Origin: Paraburkholderia kirstenboschensis
GTDB taxonomy: Bacteria; Pseudomonadota; Gammaproteobacteria; Burkholderiales; Burkholderiaceae
Length of the DNA: 64,000 nucleotides
NCBI RefSeq assembly: GCF_904848585.1
Contig: NZ_CAJHCR010000012.1
Location: 62,001-126,000 of the forward strand
Reading direction: 5' to 3'
Below, piece by piece: positions 33,175 to 41,247 of the stretch. The translations under genes were made by a program, and so were the position numbers. Each line of letters begins with the position of its first letter. Within the stretch, counting starts at the first letter, position 1. The notes below the pieces were generated by a model. That model worked only from the letters and a program-made list of their open reading frames with translations. It did no database searches and had not been told where the DNA came from.

Positions 33175-33921
33175 GTGAAAGACACAACCCGCTCTCCCTC
33201 GTCGCGCGCTGACCACGTGTACTTCAGCGTGCGAGACGATATCTTCGACATGCGCCTGCTTCCGGGCGACCGTATGACCGAAGGCAGCATCGCCGATCGA
33301 TTCGGCGTTTCGCGCACACCGGCGCGCGAGGCGCTGCAACGTCTTCAAAGTGACGGTCTGATGCGCGGCTATGTGCGCGGCGGCTGGGAAGTCGTGCCGA
33401 TCGACTTCAAGCGCTTCGAAGATCTGTACGAAATGCGCAAGCTCATAGAAACGTTTTCTGTGACCCGGCTCTTTGGCGCTGACGGCGCTCTGTCCGCCAC
33501 CGCGTCGCAGATGCTCGAGCGGCTCGACCGCATATGGAACGTCCCCCGCGCACAACGCATTCGCGACGGCCGGGAGATGGTGGCGCTCGACGAGGCGTTC
33601 CACGAGGCGCTCGTCGTCGCCGCCGGCAATGCAGAGTTGAGCGCCGCAATGCAGCGCGTGACCGACCGCATCCGCGTGGTGCGGCGGCTCGACCTCGTAT
33701 ACGGCGATTGCATCGACGATACATATAACGAACACATTGCGATTCTCGCTGCCATCCGCGATCTTGCGGCTGACCGCGCAGTCGAGTTATTGGGGCGGCA
33801 CATAGAAGGAAGCAGGGCGGAAGTGCGCACACTGACCACCGAGCGCCTGCAGCGCGCCCGCACCGCCTCGGAGCCTCACAGTGCGCCTTATGCACCACCG
33901 AGGTTGCGAGGCACCATCTAG
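33175..33921 (+). CDS. GntR-family (FadR/FCD) transcriptional regulator
   Basis: A 248-residue FadR-subfamily regulator. Winged helix-turn-helix in the first 75 residues (DMRLLPGDRMTEGSIADRFGVSRTPAREALQRLQSDGL), followed by an FCD ligand domain with the helix EMRKLIETFSVTRLF and the metal-type residues ALDEAFHEALVVAAGN and HIAILAAIRD. Starts with GTG (33175) preceded by AGG; no ATG fits. It stands directly before the GGT-like gene in the same direction, with GTATAC-type palindromes between, so it probably represses or activates the 34048-41145 amide locus in response to an acid metabolite. Confidence 0.85.
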   Translation: MKDTTRSPSSRADHVYFSVRDDIFDMRLLPGDRMTEGSIADRFGVSRTPAREALQRLQSDGLMRGYVRGGWEVVPIDFKRFEDLYEMRKLIETFSVTRLFGADGALSATASQMLERLDRIWNVPRAQRIRDGREMVALDEAFHEALVVAAGNAELSAAMQRVTDRIRVVRRLDLVYGDCIDDTYNEHIAILAAIRDLAADRAVELLGRHIEGSRAEVRTLTTERLQRARTASEPHSAPYAPPRLRGTI

Positions 33922-34003
33922 CAACACGCATTGGGCGCCCCAATTTGTTAAGCGCCTTCTGCAATCGGCCTTTGCGCGCATTACGGGCGTTGGCACGGTA
34001 TTC

Positions 34004-34027
34004 GCATATGCACCGGGTATGTATACA
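34004..34027. promoter_or_regulatory. Two palindromes (GCATATGC, TGTATACA) before the GGT-like gene
   Basis: GCATATGC (34004-34011) and TGTATACA (34020-34027) are both perfect 8-bp palindromes in the 126-bp gap between the GntR gene and the hydrolase at 34048. The second has the GTATAC core common in FadR-subfamily operators. The 20 nt between it and the ATG lack a Shine-Dalgarno sequence, so translation initiation there may be weak or transcript starts very near the ATG. Confidence 0.45.
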
Positions 34028-34047
34028 AGCAAAAACCCCGTGCACCG

Positions 34048-35658
34048 ATGACCTCCGAATTCCTGAACCCGGCCCGCGGAACCCGCGGCATGGCGGTCGC
34101 GCCTCATGCGCTTGCCGCGCAGAGCGCGCTCGCAATCTTGCGCGAAGGCGGCAACGCCGTCGAAGCGATGATCTCGGCCGCCGCGACGATCGCCGTCGTC
34201 TATCCGCATATGAACAGTATTGGCGGGGACGGGTTCTGGCTGATCTCGCGTCCCGGCGCCGAGCCTGTCGGCATCGAGGCGTGCGGTGCGGCGGCGTTGG
34301 CGGCGAGCGTCGACGAGTACCGCTCGCGAGGACTGTCGGCCATACCCACGCGCGGCCCGCTCGCAGCCAACACGGTGGCCGGCACGGTGTCCGGCTGGCA
34401 GCGCGCGCATCGCTGGTCGGCTGAAACGCTCGGCGGCAGGCTGCCGGTCGAGCGCCTGCTCGAAGACGCGATCCATTACGCGAAGCACGGCGTGCCGGTC
34501 ACGCGCAGTCAGTCGCAGTGTGTCGAAAGCCGCCTTGCCGAACTGCGCCCGATCGCGGGTTTTGCTGAAAGCTTCCTGCACGATGGTCGCGTGCCGGCTA
34601 CGGGCGAGCGTTTCGTCGCGCCGCGTCTTGCCGCCACGCTCGAACGGCTTGCCCACGCAGGCCTCGACGACTTCTATCGCGGCGACCTTGCACGCAGCAT
34701 CGCGAGCGATCTTCAGTCGGCCGGCTCGCTGCTGACTCTCGCAGATCTGCAACGACATGAGGCGCGTCTGCGAACGCCGCTCGCGCTCGAGCACTCGCTC
34801 GGCACGATCTACAACATGCCGCCGCCGACGCAAGGGCTCGTGTCGTTGCTGATTCTAGGCATTCTTGATCGCGTGGTGACGAAAGAGATAGACCCGCTGG
34901 GTCCCGAGTTCGTGCATGCCTGCGTCGAAGCAACCAAGCTCGCGTTTGCGGTGCGCGATGCCGAGATCACCGATCCGGATCACATGCGCGTCGATCCGCG
35001 CGAACTGTTGAAGCCTGCCGCGCTCGACGCAATGGCCGCGCAAGTGTCGCCTACTAAAGCCGCGCCGTGGGGCGCCGGTCGCGGGCCCGGCGATACGGTA
35101 TGGCTCGGCGTGACCGACAGCAACGGCGTTGCGGTGAGCTTCATCCAGAGCATCTATCACGAGTTCGGCAGCGGCGTGGTGCTGGCGGGGACGGGCATCA
35201 ACTGGCAGAACCGCGGGTGCAGTTTCTCGCTCGACGAGCGCGCGCGCAATCCGCTAATGCCGCTGCGCCGGCCTTTTCATACGCTGAACCCGGCGCTCGC
35301 GCGTTTCGCCGATGGCCGCACGATGGTCTACGGCAACATGGGCGGCGACGGTCAGCCGCAGTCGCAAAGCGCGGTGTTCTCGCGCATTGCGACGTTCGGC
35401 TGGAATCCCCAGGCCGCAATCGACGCGCCGCGCTGGCTGCTCGGCCGCACGTGGGGTCAATCGACCGACACGCTCAAGCTCGAAGCGCGTTTCGCACCGG
35501 ACACCGTCGCGCGGCTCGCAGCGCTCGGCCACGAAGTCGAGACGATGCAAGCCTATGACGAAGCAATGGGACATGCCGGCGCAATCGTTCGGTATCCAGA
35601 TGGATTGATCGAAGCGGGCTACGACCCGCGCAGTGACGGGGCAGCCGCGGGCTGGTAG
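34048..35658 (+). CDS. Gamma-glutamyltransferase-family Ntn hydrolase, HpxW-like (candidate oxamate amidohydrolase)
   Basis: A 536-residue GGT-fold protein. The autocleavage/nucleophile threonine is T350 in PGDTVWLGVTDSNGVAV (usual GGT has GTTH). The small-subunit half carries SFIQSIYHEFGSGVVL, GMINWQNRG-like GINWQNRGCSFSL, GNMGGDGQPQ and WLLGRTWGQ, which I recall as the pattern of the YwrD/HpxW branch instead of true glutathione-degrading GGT. HpxW hydrolyses oxamate to oxalate and ammonia. No signal peptide, so cytoplasmic, also unlike classical GGT. No ribosome site is visible ahead of the ATG. It is followed by an oxalate/formate-type carrier and, farther on, an amidase, which supports an amide substrate. 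Exact substrate is inferred. Confidence 0.7.
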   Translation: MTSEFLNPARGTRGMAVAPHALAAQSALAILREGGNAVEAMISAAATIAVVYPHMNSIGGDGFWLISRPGAEPVGIEACGAAALAASVDEYRSRGLSAIPTRGPLAANTVAGTVSGWQRAHRWSAETLGGRLPVERLLEDAIHYAKHGVPVTRSQSQCVESRLAELRPIAGFAESFLHDGRVPATGERFVAPRLAATLERLAHAGLDDFYRGDLARSIASDLQSAGSLLTLADLQRHEARLRTPLALEHSLGTIYNMPPPTQGLVSLLILGILDRVVTKEIDPLGPEFVHACVEATKLAFAVRDAEITDPDHMRVDPRELLKPAALDAMAAQVSPTKAAPWGAGRGPGDTVWLGVTDSNGVAVSFIQSIYHEFGSGVVLAGTGINWQNRGCSFSLDERARNPLMPLRRPFHTLNPALARFADGRTMVYGNMGGDGQPQSQSAVFSRIATFGWNPQAAIDAPRWLLGRTWGQSTDTLKLEARFAPDTVARLAALGHEVETMQAYDEAMGHAGAIVRYPDGLIEAGYDPRSDGAAAGW

Positions 35659-35770
35659 ACGCACACGCGCGCTATTTTTCAATCGGATTGCAGGTCCGGC
35701 CTTCCAGGCTCGGAGGACGCTGCACGTCTGCCGATCGCCGGCAGACATTCGCTCAGTAAATGGAGTCACC

Positions 35771-37075
35771 ATGACCACACGTTTGCAATCTTCGTTGCCA
35801 CCCATCGCGTCCACGGAAGCCGGCGCCGCTTCGTCGAGCGCGACCCACAACCGTTGGCTTCAACTCGGGCTCGGTCTCGTCTGCATGATGGCGATTTCGA
35901 GTCCGCAATATGTATGGACGCTGATGACCAAACCGCTCGCCGCGAAACTCGGCGTTGCGCTGCCTGAACTGCAGGTCACGTTTTCACTGCTGATCATATT
36001 GCAGACGTTTTTCTCGCCGTTTCAGGGCAAGCTGATCGACCGCTTCGGACCGCGCACGCTGATTTCGATAGGCACCGTCATGTCGGGCCTGAGCTGGGTG
36101 CTGGCCTCACAGGTGCATAGCGCGCCGATGCTCTATCTGACCTATGGACTGGTCGGCGGTCTGGGCACGGGCATTGTGTATGTCGGCGTGGTGGGGCTGA
36201 TGGTGCGCTGGTTCCCGACCAACCGAGGCTTCGCGGCGGGTGCGGTCGCGGCGGGCTACGGCATGGGCGCGATCGTCACGACGTTTCCGATCGCAACGTC
36301 GCTGCAGGCGCGCGGCATCGATGCGACGCTCTGGATGTTCGGCATCGGGTTTGCGGTGGTGGGCCTGCTCGCTTCGCAGGGTTTGCGCGTGCCGCCTGCG
36401 CACGATGCCGCGGCTCTTCCGGGTTCTGCTTCCACGCCTGCCGTCACGAATTTTCGCCCGTCGCAGACCTTGAAGACGCCGCTCTTCTGGCTGATGTTCG
36501 CGATGATGACCATGATGTCCACGTCCGGCCTCATGGTCACCTCGCAGATGGCCACCTTCGCCGCTGACTTCGGCGTGACCAAGGTACTCGTGTTCGGTAT
36601 GGCGGCGTTGCCGCTGGCGTTGACGATCGACCGCTTCACGAACGGGCTCACGCGACCGTTGTTCGGCTGGGTGTCGGACAGGGTCGGGCGCGAGAACACG
36701 ATGTTTTTTGCCTTCGCGCTCGAAGGCGTGGCCATGGCGCTATGGCTGCTCACGCGCGATAACGCCGTGCTGTTCGTGCTGCTGTCGGGCGTGGTGTTCT
36801 TCGGCTGGGGCGAGATCTTTTCGCTGTTTCCGTCGACGCTCACCGACACTTTCGGCACGCGGCACGCCACCGAGAACTACGGCTGGCTCTATATCTCGCA
36901 AGGGATCGGTTCGATCTTCGGCGGCCCGCTCGCGGCGTTGATGCATCAGCATGCGGGAAGCTGGGTGCCGGTGTTTTCGACCGCGATCACGCTCGACATC
37001 GTTACCGCGCTGCTCGCCATTGCCGTGCTCAAGCCGATGCGCCGGCGCTTTCTTGCGGCACAGCAGGCCGCGTGA
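35771..37075 (+). CDS. MFS transporter, oxalate/formate antiporter (OFA) family-like
   Basis: A 434-residue, 12-helix MFS protein. The N-terminal half has SSPQYVWTLMTKPLA and FQGKLIDRFGPRTLI, followed by YGLVGGLGTGIVYVG and GLMVRWFPTNRGFAAG, a set typical of OFA carriers (OxlT-like), in which GIVY and WFPxxRG are hallmarks. The C-terminal half has GWVSDRVGRENTMF. TGGAG precedes the ATG at 35771; the frame is open further upstream but into the preceding gene. As OxlT-type carriers exchange or import small dicarboxylates, oxalate, oxamate or formate are candidate substrates given the HpxW-like neighbour. Located 112 nt after that gene and 52 nt before the ABC ATPase. Confidence 0.8.
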   Translation: MTTRLQSSLPPIASTEAGAASSSATHNRWLQLGLGLVCMMAISSPQYVWTLMTKPLAAKLGVALPELQVTFSLLIILQTFFSPFQGKLIDRFGPRTLISIGTVMSGLSWVLASQVHSAPMLYLTYGLVGGLGTGIVYVGVVGLMVRWFPTNRGFAAGAVAAGYGMGAIVTTFPIATSLQARGIDATLWMFGIGFAVVGLLASQGLRVPPAHDAAALPGSASTPAVTNFRPSQTLKTPLFWLMFAMMTMMSTSGLMVTSQMATFAADFGVTKVLVFGMAALPLALTIDRFTNGLTRPLFGWVSDRVGRENTMFFAFALEGVAMALWLLTRDNAVLFVLLSGVVFFGWGEIFSLFPSTLTDTFGTRHATENYGWLYISQGIGSIFGGPLAALMHQHAGSWVPVFSTAITLDIVTALLAIAVLKPMRRRFLAAQQAA

Positions 37076-37127
37076 TTTCAATCGCGTTGGTCGCGATGCA
37101 CTCCGAAAACGTCGTCGAGGAACAGAC

Positions 37128-37904
37128 ATGTCCGTTCAGCTTGCGTTACGCAATATCCGTAAATCGTTTTCGAACAAACTCGGTTCCGTCGACGTGCTCG
37201 GCGGTCTGACGTTCGATATTCATGAGCGCGATTTCGTCAGCATCATCGGGCCTTCGGGCTGCGGCAAAACTACGGTGTTCAACGTGATCGCCGGGCTGCT
37301 CGAAGCGGATAGCGGCGATATCGTCTATCGCGGGCAAAGCGTCGATGGCTTGCGCGGCAAGGTCGGCTACATGATGCAGCGCGACTTGCTGCTGCCGTGG
37401 CGCACCGTGCTGCAAAACGTGCTGATCGGCCCGGAGCTCTCGAAGATGCCGGCCGCGCAAGCACACGACATGGCGATGGAATACCTCAATACGTATGGGC
37501 TCGCCGGCTTCGAGAACGCATATCCGCGCATGCTGTCGGGCGGCATGCGTCAGCGCGTGGCGCTGATCCGCACGCTCATTAACGACCCCGACATCATTTT
37601 GCTGGACGAGCCTTTTTCGGCGCTCGACTACCAGACGCGTCTGTATCTGGAAGGCGTGCTGATGGAGGCCGTAGAGACGTTTCACAAGACCGTGGTACTC
37701 GTCACGCACGACATCGACGAGGCGGTCGCTTTATCGAAGCGCGTCGTCGTACTTGGCGGCCGGCCTTCGCAGGTGAAGAAGATCTACGACATCGACATAG
37801 CCGCTCGCTCGCCGATCGGCGCACGCAGCGACCCCAACTTCGCTGGTTACTTTCACGCATTATGCGGCGAACTGGATATTCAGACGGAGGTGAAAGCAGC
37901 ATGA
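37128..37904 (+). CDS. ABC transporter ATP-binding protein (nitrate/sulfonate/NMT1 type)
   Basis: A 258-residue ABC ATPase. Walker A GPSGCGKT (residues 41-48), Q-loop YMMQRDLLLPWRTV, signature LSGGMRQRVAL, Walker B IILLDEPFSALD and switch His VLVTHDIDEA are all intact. The LLPWRTVLQN Q-loop context is that of the SsuB/TauB/NrtD/ThiZ family. Start 37128 with GAGGAACAGAC ahead; it gives the usual N terminus LALRNIRKSF. Overlaps the permease by 4 nt. Energises import with the next two genes. Confidence 0.92.
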   Translation: MSVQLALRNIRKSFSNKLGSVDVLGGLTFDIHERDFVSIIGPSGCGKTTVFNVIAGLLEADSGDIVYRGQSVDGLRGKVGYMMQRDLLLPWRTVLQNVLIGPELSKMPAAQAHDMAMEYLNTYGLAGFENAYPRMLSGGMRQRVALIRTLINDPDIILLDEPFSALDYQTRLYLEGVLMEAVETFHKTVVLVTHDIDEAVALSKRVVVLGGRPSQVKKIYDIDIAARSPIGARSDPNFAGYFHALCGELDIQTEVKAA

Positions 37905-38755
37905 CGCAATCCGCTTCCATCGATAAACCGGCGCCGGAGCAACGCACAGTGAAGCCTCGCGCGCTCTTTGTGCTCGACAGCGGCTGGGGCCGTTCGCTGT
38001 TGCAACTGGCGGCCGTAGTAGCGTTCTTCGCGATATGGGAAGGCGCGGCGCGGGTAGGCTGGGTATCGAATTTCCTCGTCGGCTCGCCGTCGAAAATTCT
38101 CGCGGCGCTCCTGCGCGACGTGCAATCGCATCAGCTTTTCATCGACACCGGCTATACGCTCTTCGAAGCGATTCTCGGCTTCGTGTTCGGCACGGCAGTC
38201 GGTTCGTTGTGCGGACTCGCGCTGTGGTATTCGCCCTTCGTCGCGCGGCTGATCGAGCCGTTCATCGTCGCGATCAATAGTGTGCCGAAGATCGCTTTTG
38301 CACCCATCGTGATTCTGTGGTTCGGCACCGGGCTCATCTCGAAGGTTGCGCTGGCCATTTCGCTTACCGCGATCGTCGCGCTGATTGCCGCCTATGAAGC
38401 GGCCAAGGACGCCGATCCCGACCTGCAGGCGTTGCTCGTCACGCTCGGCGCGAACAAGAACGACGTGTTCATGAAAGTGGTGGTGCCGTTCACGCTGCCC
38501 TACGTGATCTCCACGTTTCGCATCAACGTCGGCTTCGGTCTGGTGGGCGCGGTGGTGGGCGAGTTCATCTCATCGGAGAAAGGCCTCGGACACATGATCT
38601 TCACGGCGTCCAGCCTGTACGACCTCAATACCGTGTGGGAGGGGCTCTTCGTGCTAATGGCGATTGGCTTCGTCCTGTACTTTCTGATCGACATGCTCGA
38701 ACGCAAGCTGCTGCCGTGGCGGCAGGCGTCGAATACCACCACCCTCAAGGTTTAA
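37901..38755 (+). CDS. ABC transporter permease (SsuC/NMT1 type)
   Basis: A 284-residue inner-membrane permease with about six helices (LLQLAAVVAFFAIWEG, ILGFVFGTAVGSLCGLAL, NVGFGLVGAVVGEF, LFVLMAIGFVLYFLID). The cytoplasmic EAA loop is EAAKDADPDLQALLVTLGAN, contacting the ATPase. The start at 37901 overlaps the ATPase stop (ATGA), which fixes it and shows translational coupling. Family members import sulfonates, nitrate, pyrimidine or thiamine precursors; the ligand must be read from the binding protein, which is itself not diagnostic. Confidence 0.92.
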   Translation: MTQSASIDKPAPEQRTVKPRALFVLDSGWGRSLLQLAAVVAFFAIWEGAARVGWVSNFLVGSPSKILAALLRDVQSHQLFIDTGYTLFEAILGFVFGTAVGSLCGLALWYSPFVARLIEPFIVAINSVPKIAFAPIVILWFGTGLISKVALAISLTAIVALIAAYEAAKDADPDLQALLVTLGANKNDVFMKVVVPFTLPYVISTFRINVGFGLVGAVVGEFISSEKGLGHMIFTASSLYDLNTVWEGLFVLMAIGFVLYFLIDMLERKLLPWRQASNTTTLKV

Positions 38756-38795
38756 CGCATTCCGGCAGTCCAACCACTTCAATATAGGACAGACG

Positions 38796-39776
38796 ATGGC
38801 ACTAACCGCAAGAAAGGCGCTCGTGGCGCTTACGACCGCTTTGGCACTGAGCGTTGCAGGCGTTTCAACACCGGCACTGGCCGCCGGAAAGAAAGTGACT
38901 ATTTCACAGGCGTTCCAGTCGATGCTCTATCTGCCGCTCTATGTGGCGATAGACGGCGGCTTCTTCGAGAAGGAGGGACTCGACGTCAACAAGCAGACGG
39001 CGGGCAGTCCGAGCGCGGCGCTTTCGGCTGTGCTGTCCGGCAGCGCCGACTTCTCGCTACACGGGCCGGAGTGGACGGCCGTGGCCGCGGAGAAGGGCGC
39101 CGATGTCGATGTGATCGCTAATGTCGTGAACGGTGCGGCGGTGTGGATCGCCGTTGCGCCGGATGTGAAGTTCAGCGGCATCAAGGACGTGAAAGATCAG
39201 GTGATCGTGTCGGGACAGATGCCTACCACCAGCACGTCGCTGTTCTTCAAGCTGTTGAAGGAGAACGGCATGTCGCAAAGCGACGTGAAGCTGGTTCAGG
39301 TGCCGCTCGGTTCGGAGATCGGACCGCTCGTTGCAGGCCAGGCGAAGATCGCGGTGATGTATGAGCCGGGGCTGGATCAGGCTGTCGCGAAGGGCATGAA
39401 AGTCGTGCTCGGCTTTCCGAAGCTCTATGGCGAATACGCGTTTTCGTCAATCTCCGCGAAGCGCAGCGTCGATCCGGATGCGGCCGCGCGGTTCGTGAAG
39501 GGGCTGCAAAACGCGCTGCTGTACATGCAAAGCCATCCTGCGGAAACGGCCGCCATCGCGCGCAAGGAATTTCCGACACTCGACGCCGCAGTGGTCGACG
39601 CAGCGGTGAAGCGTATGCTGGACGAAGGCGTGTATCCGAAGAACGTGGGCATCACGCCTAAAGCGCTGACTGTCGCGATGGACACGCAGATCGCGCTCGG
39701 CAACCTGAAGCAGCAGCCGAACTACGATAAGTTCATCGTTCAGAATTACATCCAGCCGGCGCTTGCCGCAAAATGA
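38796..39776 (+). CDS. ABC transporter substrate-binding protein (NMT1/SsuA-like)
   Basis: A 326-residue periplasmic binding protein. Signal peptide to about residue 30 (LVALTTALALSVAGVSTPALA). Mature part starts KKVTISQAFQSMLYLPLYVAIDGGFFEKEGLDV, the classic NMT1/THI5/SsuA opening, then GSPSAALSAVLSGSADFSL and a C-terminal region with NVGITPKALT. Lies 40 nt after the permease with AGGA at the ribosome site. Ligand unknown; the setting suggests an amide or ureide. The adjacent amidase (19-nt gap) may act on the imported compound. Confidence 0.9.
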   Translation: MALTARKALVALTTALALSVAGVSTPALAAGKKVTISQAFQSMLYLPLYVAIDGGFFEKEGLDVNKQTAGSPSAALSAVLSGSADFSLHGPEWTAVAAEKGADVDVIANVVNGAAVWIAVAPDVKFSGIKDVKDQVIVSGQMPTTSTSLFFKLLKENGMSQSDVKLVQVPLGSEIGPLVAGQAKIAVMYEPGLDQAVAKGMKVVLGFPKLYGEYAFSSISAKRSVDPDAAARFVKGLQNALLYMQSHPAETAAIARKEFPTLDAAVVDAAVKRMLDEGVYPKNVGITPKALTVAMDTQIALGNLKQQPNYDKFIVQNYIQPALAAK

Positions 39777-39795
39777 CACCGTTTGCGACGCTTAC

Positions 39796-41145
39796 ATGAC
39801 CATGTTCTCTGCTTCTTCCAACACTGCGCCGATTCCGCCCATCGGCCGGATTCGCGCTGAAGTCGCCTCCGGCGAGGCCGGGCTCGAGCAGTACGTCACG
39901 CAGGCTTACGATGCGGCGTGCAAATCGCAGGCGTCGTTGCGTGCGTTCTGTTATTTGCCGGACGCCGCGCCCGTCAATGCCGTCGATGTGGCCTCGCCGC
40001 TGGCCGGCGTGCCGGTCGCGGTGAAGGACGTGATCGATACCGCCGACATGCCGACCGAATTCAACTCGCCCGCCTACAAGGGACGGCGCCCCGAGCGGGA
40101 TGCGTGGGTGGTCGCGCGTTTGCGTGCGGCGGGCGCGTCGATCATCGGCAAGACGGTGACGACCGAATTCGCGTGGCGCAAGCCGGGCGCGACCGTCAAC
40201 CCGTGGAACGACGCGTTCACGCCGGGCGGTTCGTCGAGTGGCTCAGCGGCGGCGGTCGCGGCAGGGATCGTGCCACTCGCGCTCGGCACGCAGACGCAGG
40301 GATCGGTGATCCGGCCGGCGGCGTACTGCGGCGTCGTCGGCTTCAAGCCGACTTACGGTGCGATTGCGCGCACTGGCGTGTTGCCGCTGGCGTGGTCGCT
40401 GGACCACGTCGGCATGTTTGCGACACGCGTGGCGGATGTGGCTTACGCTTTCGCGCTCGTCACTGGCGAGGATGCCGACGATCCGCACGTCTCGCACATC
40501 GGGCCCGCTGCGCAGGTTACGGCGCGCGGCACGGGGTCGCGGCGCATCGGCGTGCTGTCGAAACAGGCCGGCGGGGAAATCGAGCCGGCGCAGCAAGCCG
40601 CGCTCGACAGGCTCGCGGCTCGGCTTGCGCGAGACGGCGTCGAGATCGTCACGGTCGATCTGCCGCCCGAGATCTTTGAAACGCCTGCGCATGCGTTGAA
40701 ACTGATGTCGGTTGAAGCGGCCATCACGCATGGCGAACTGGTCGATCGCACACCCGAACTCGTGAGCGAGGCAATGCGCGATCTCGTCGAAGAAGGCCGC
40801 AAGCTGCCCGCGACCGCCTACGCGCGCATCAAGGCGGCGCAGATGCCGATGGCGCACCGTTTTCACGACTGGCTGACCAAGGCGATGGCGCTCGATGCGC
40901 TGCTGGTCGCGCCGGCCACGGGCGAACCGCCGCGCGGGCTCGACTATACGGGCGACGCGTCATTCTGTGCGCCGTGGACGTTTCTCGGCGTGCCGGCCGT
41001 GACCGTGCCCGTGGGATTTGGGCCGCAGGGCTTGCCTCTTGGCGCGCAACTGGTAGGCGCTGCTCACGGTGACGCCGGTTTGCTGATGCTGGCCGAATGG
41101 GTCGAAGCGCGCACAGGGTGGCAAGCGGCGGTGGCGCAGCGGTAG
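39796..41145 (+). CDS. Amidase-signature family hydrolase
   Basis: A 449-residue amidase with the Ser-cisSer-Lys triad: K77 in VAVKDVIDT, S146/S147 in GGSSSGSAAAVAAG and nucleophile S170 in TQTQGSVIRPA. The VNPWNDAFTPGGSSSG stretch and GVVGFKPTYG are canonical. It hydrolyses a carboxamide to acid and ammonia in the cytoplasm. Start 39796 (or 39802) is chosen; the open frame reaches 39763 inside the preceding gene. No strong ribosome site is visible, so translation may depend on the upstream gene. Members of this family near HpxW-like proteins (HpxY/AtzE type) act on ureide-derived amides, which makes such a substrate the leading guess. Confidence 0.85.
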   Translation: MTMFSASSNTAPIPPIGRIRAEVASGEAGLEQYVTQAYDAACKSQASLRAFCYLPDAAPVNAVDVASPLAGVPVAVKDVIDTADMPTEFNSPAYKGRRPERDAWVVARLRAAGASIIGKTVTTEFAWRKPGATVNPWNDAFTPGGSSSGSAAAVAAGIVPLALGTQTQGSVIRPAAYCGVVGFKPTYGAIARTGVLPLAWSLDHVGMFATRVADVAYAFALVTGEDADDPHVSHIGPAAQVTARGTGSRRIGVLSKQAGGEIEPAQQAALDRLAARLARDGVEIVTVDLPPEIFETPAHALKLMSVEAAITHGELVDRTPELVSEAMRDLVEEGRKLPATAYARIKAAQMPMAHRFHDWLTKAMALDALLVAPATGEPPRGLDYTGDASFCAPWTFLGVPAVTVPVGFGPQGLPLGAQLVGAAHGDAGLLMLAEWVEARTGWQAAVAQR

Positions 41146-41247
41146 ATAGCGGACGCGCCCGCAGGGCCGCCAATTCGCTTCGGCCGCTTTGTGTGGGCAC
41201 GCGTTGTGCGTCCTACTAAAGTTCCTGGCCCGTAGCTACCTACCAAT

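Noticed and set aside
34048..35658. Calling this gene classical ggt (periplasmic glutathione hydrolase)
   Set aside because: No signal peptide, DTVW in place of the usual GTTH at the nucleophile, and C-terminal motifs of the YwrD/HpxW branch.
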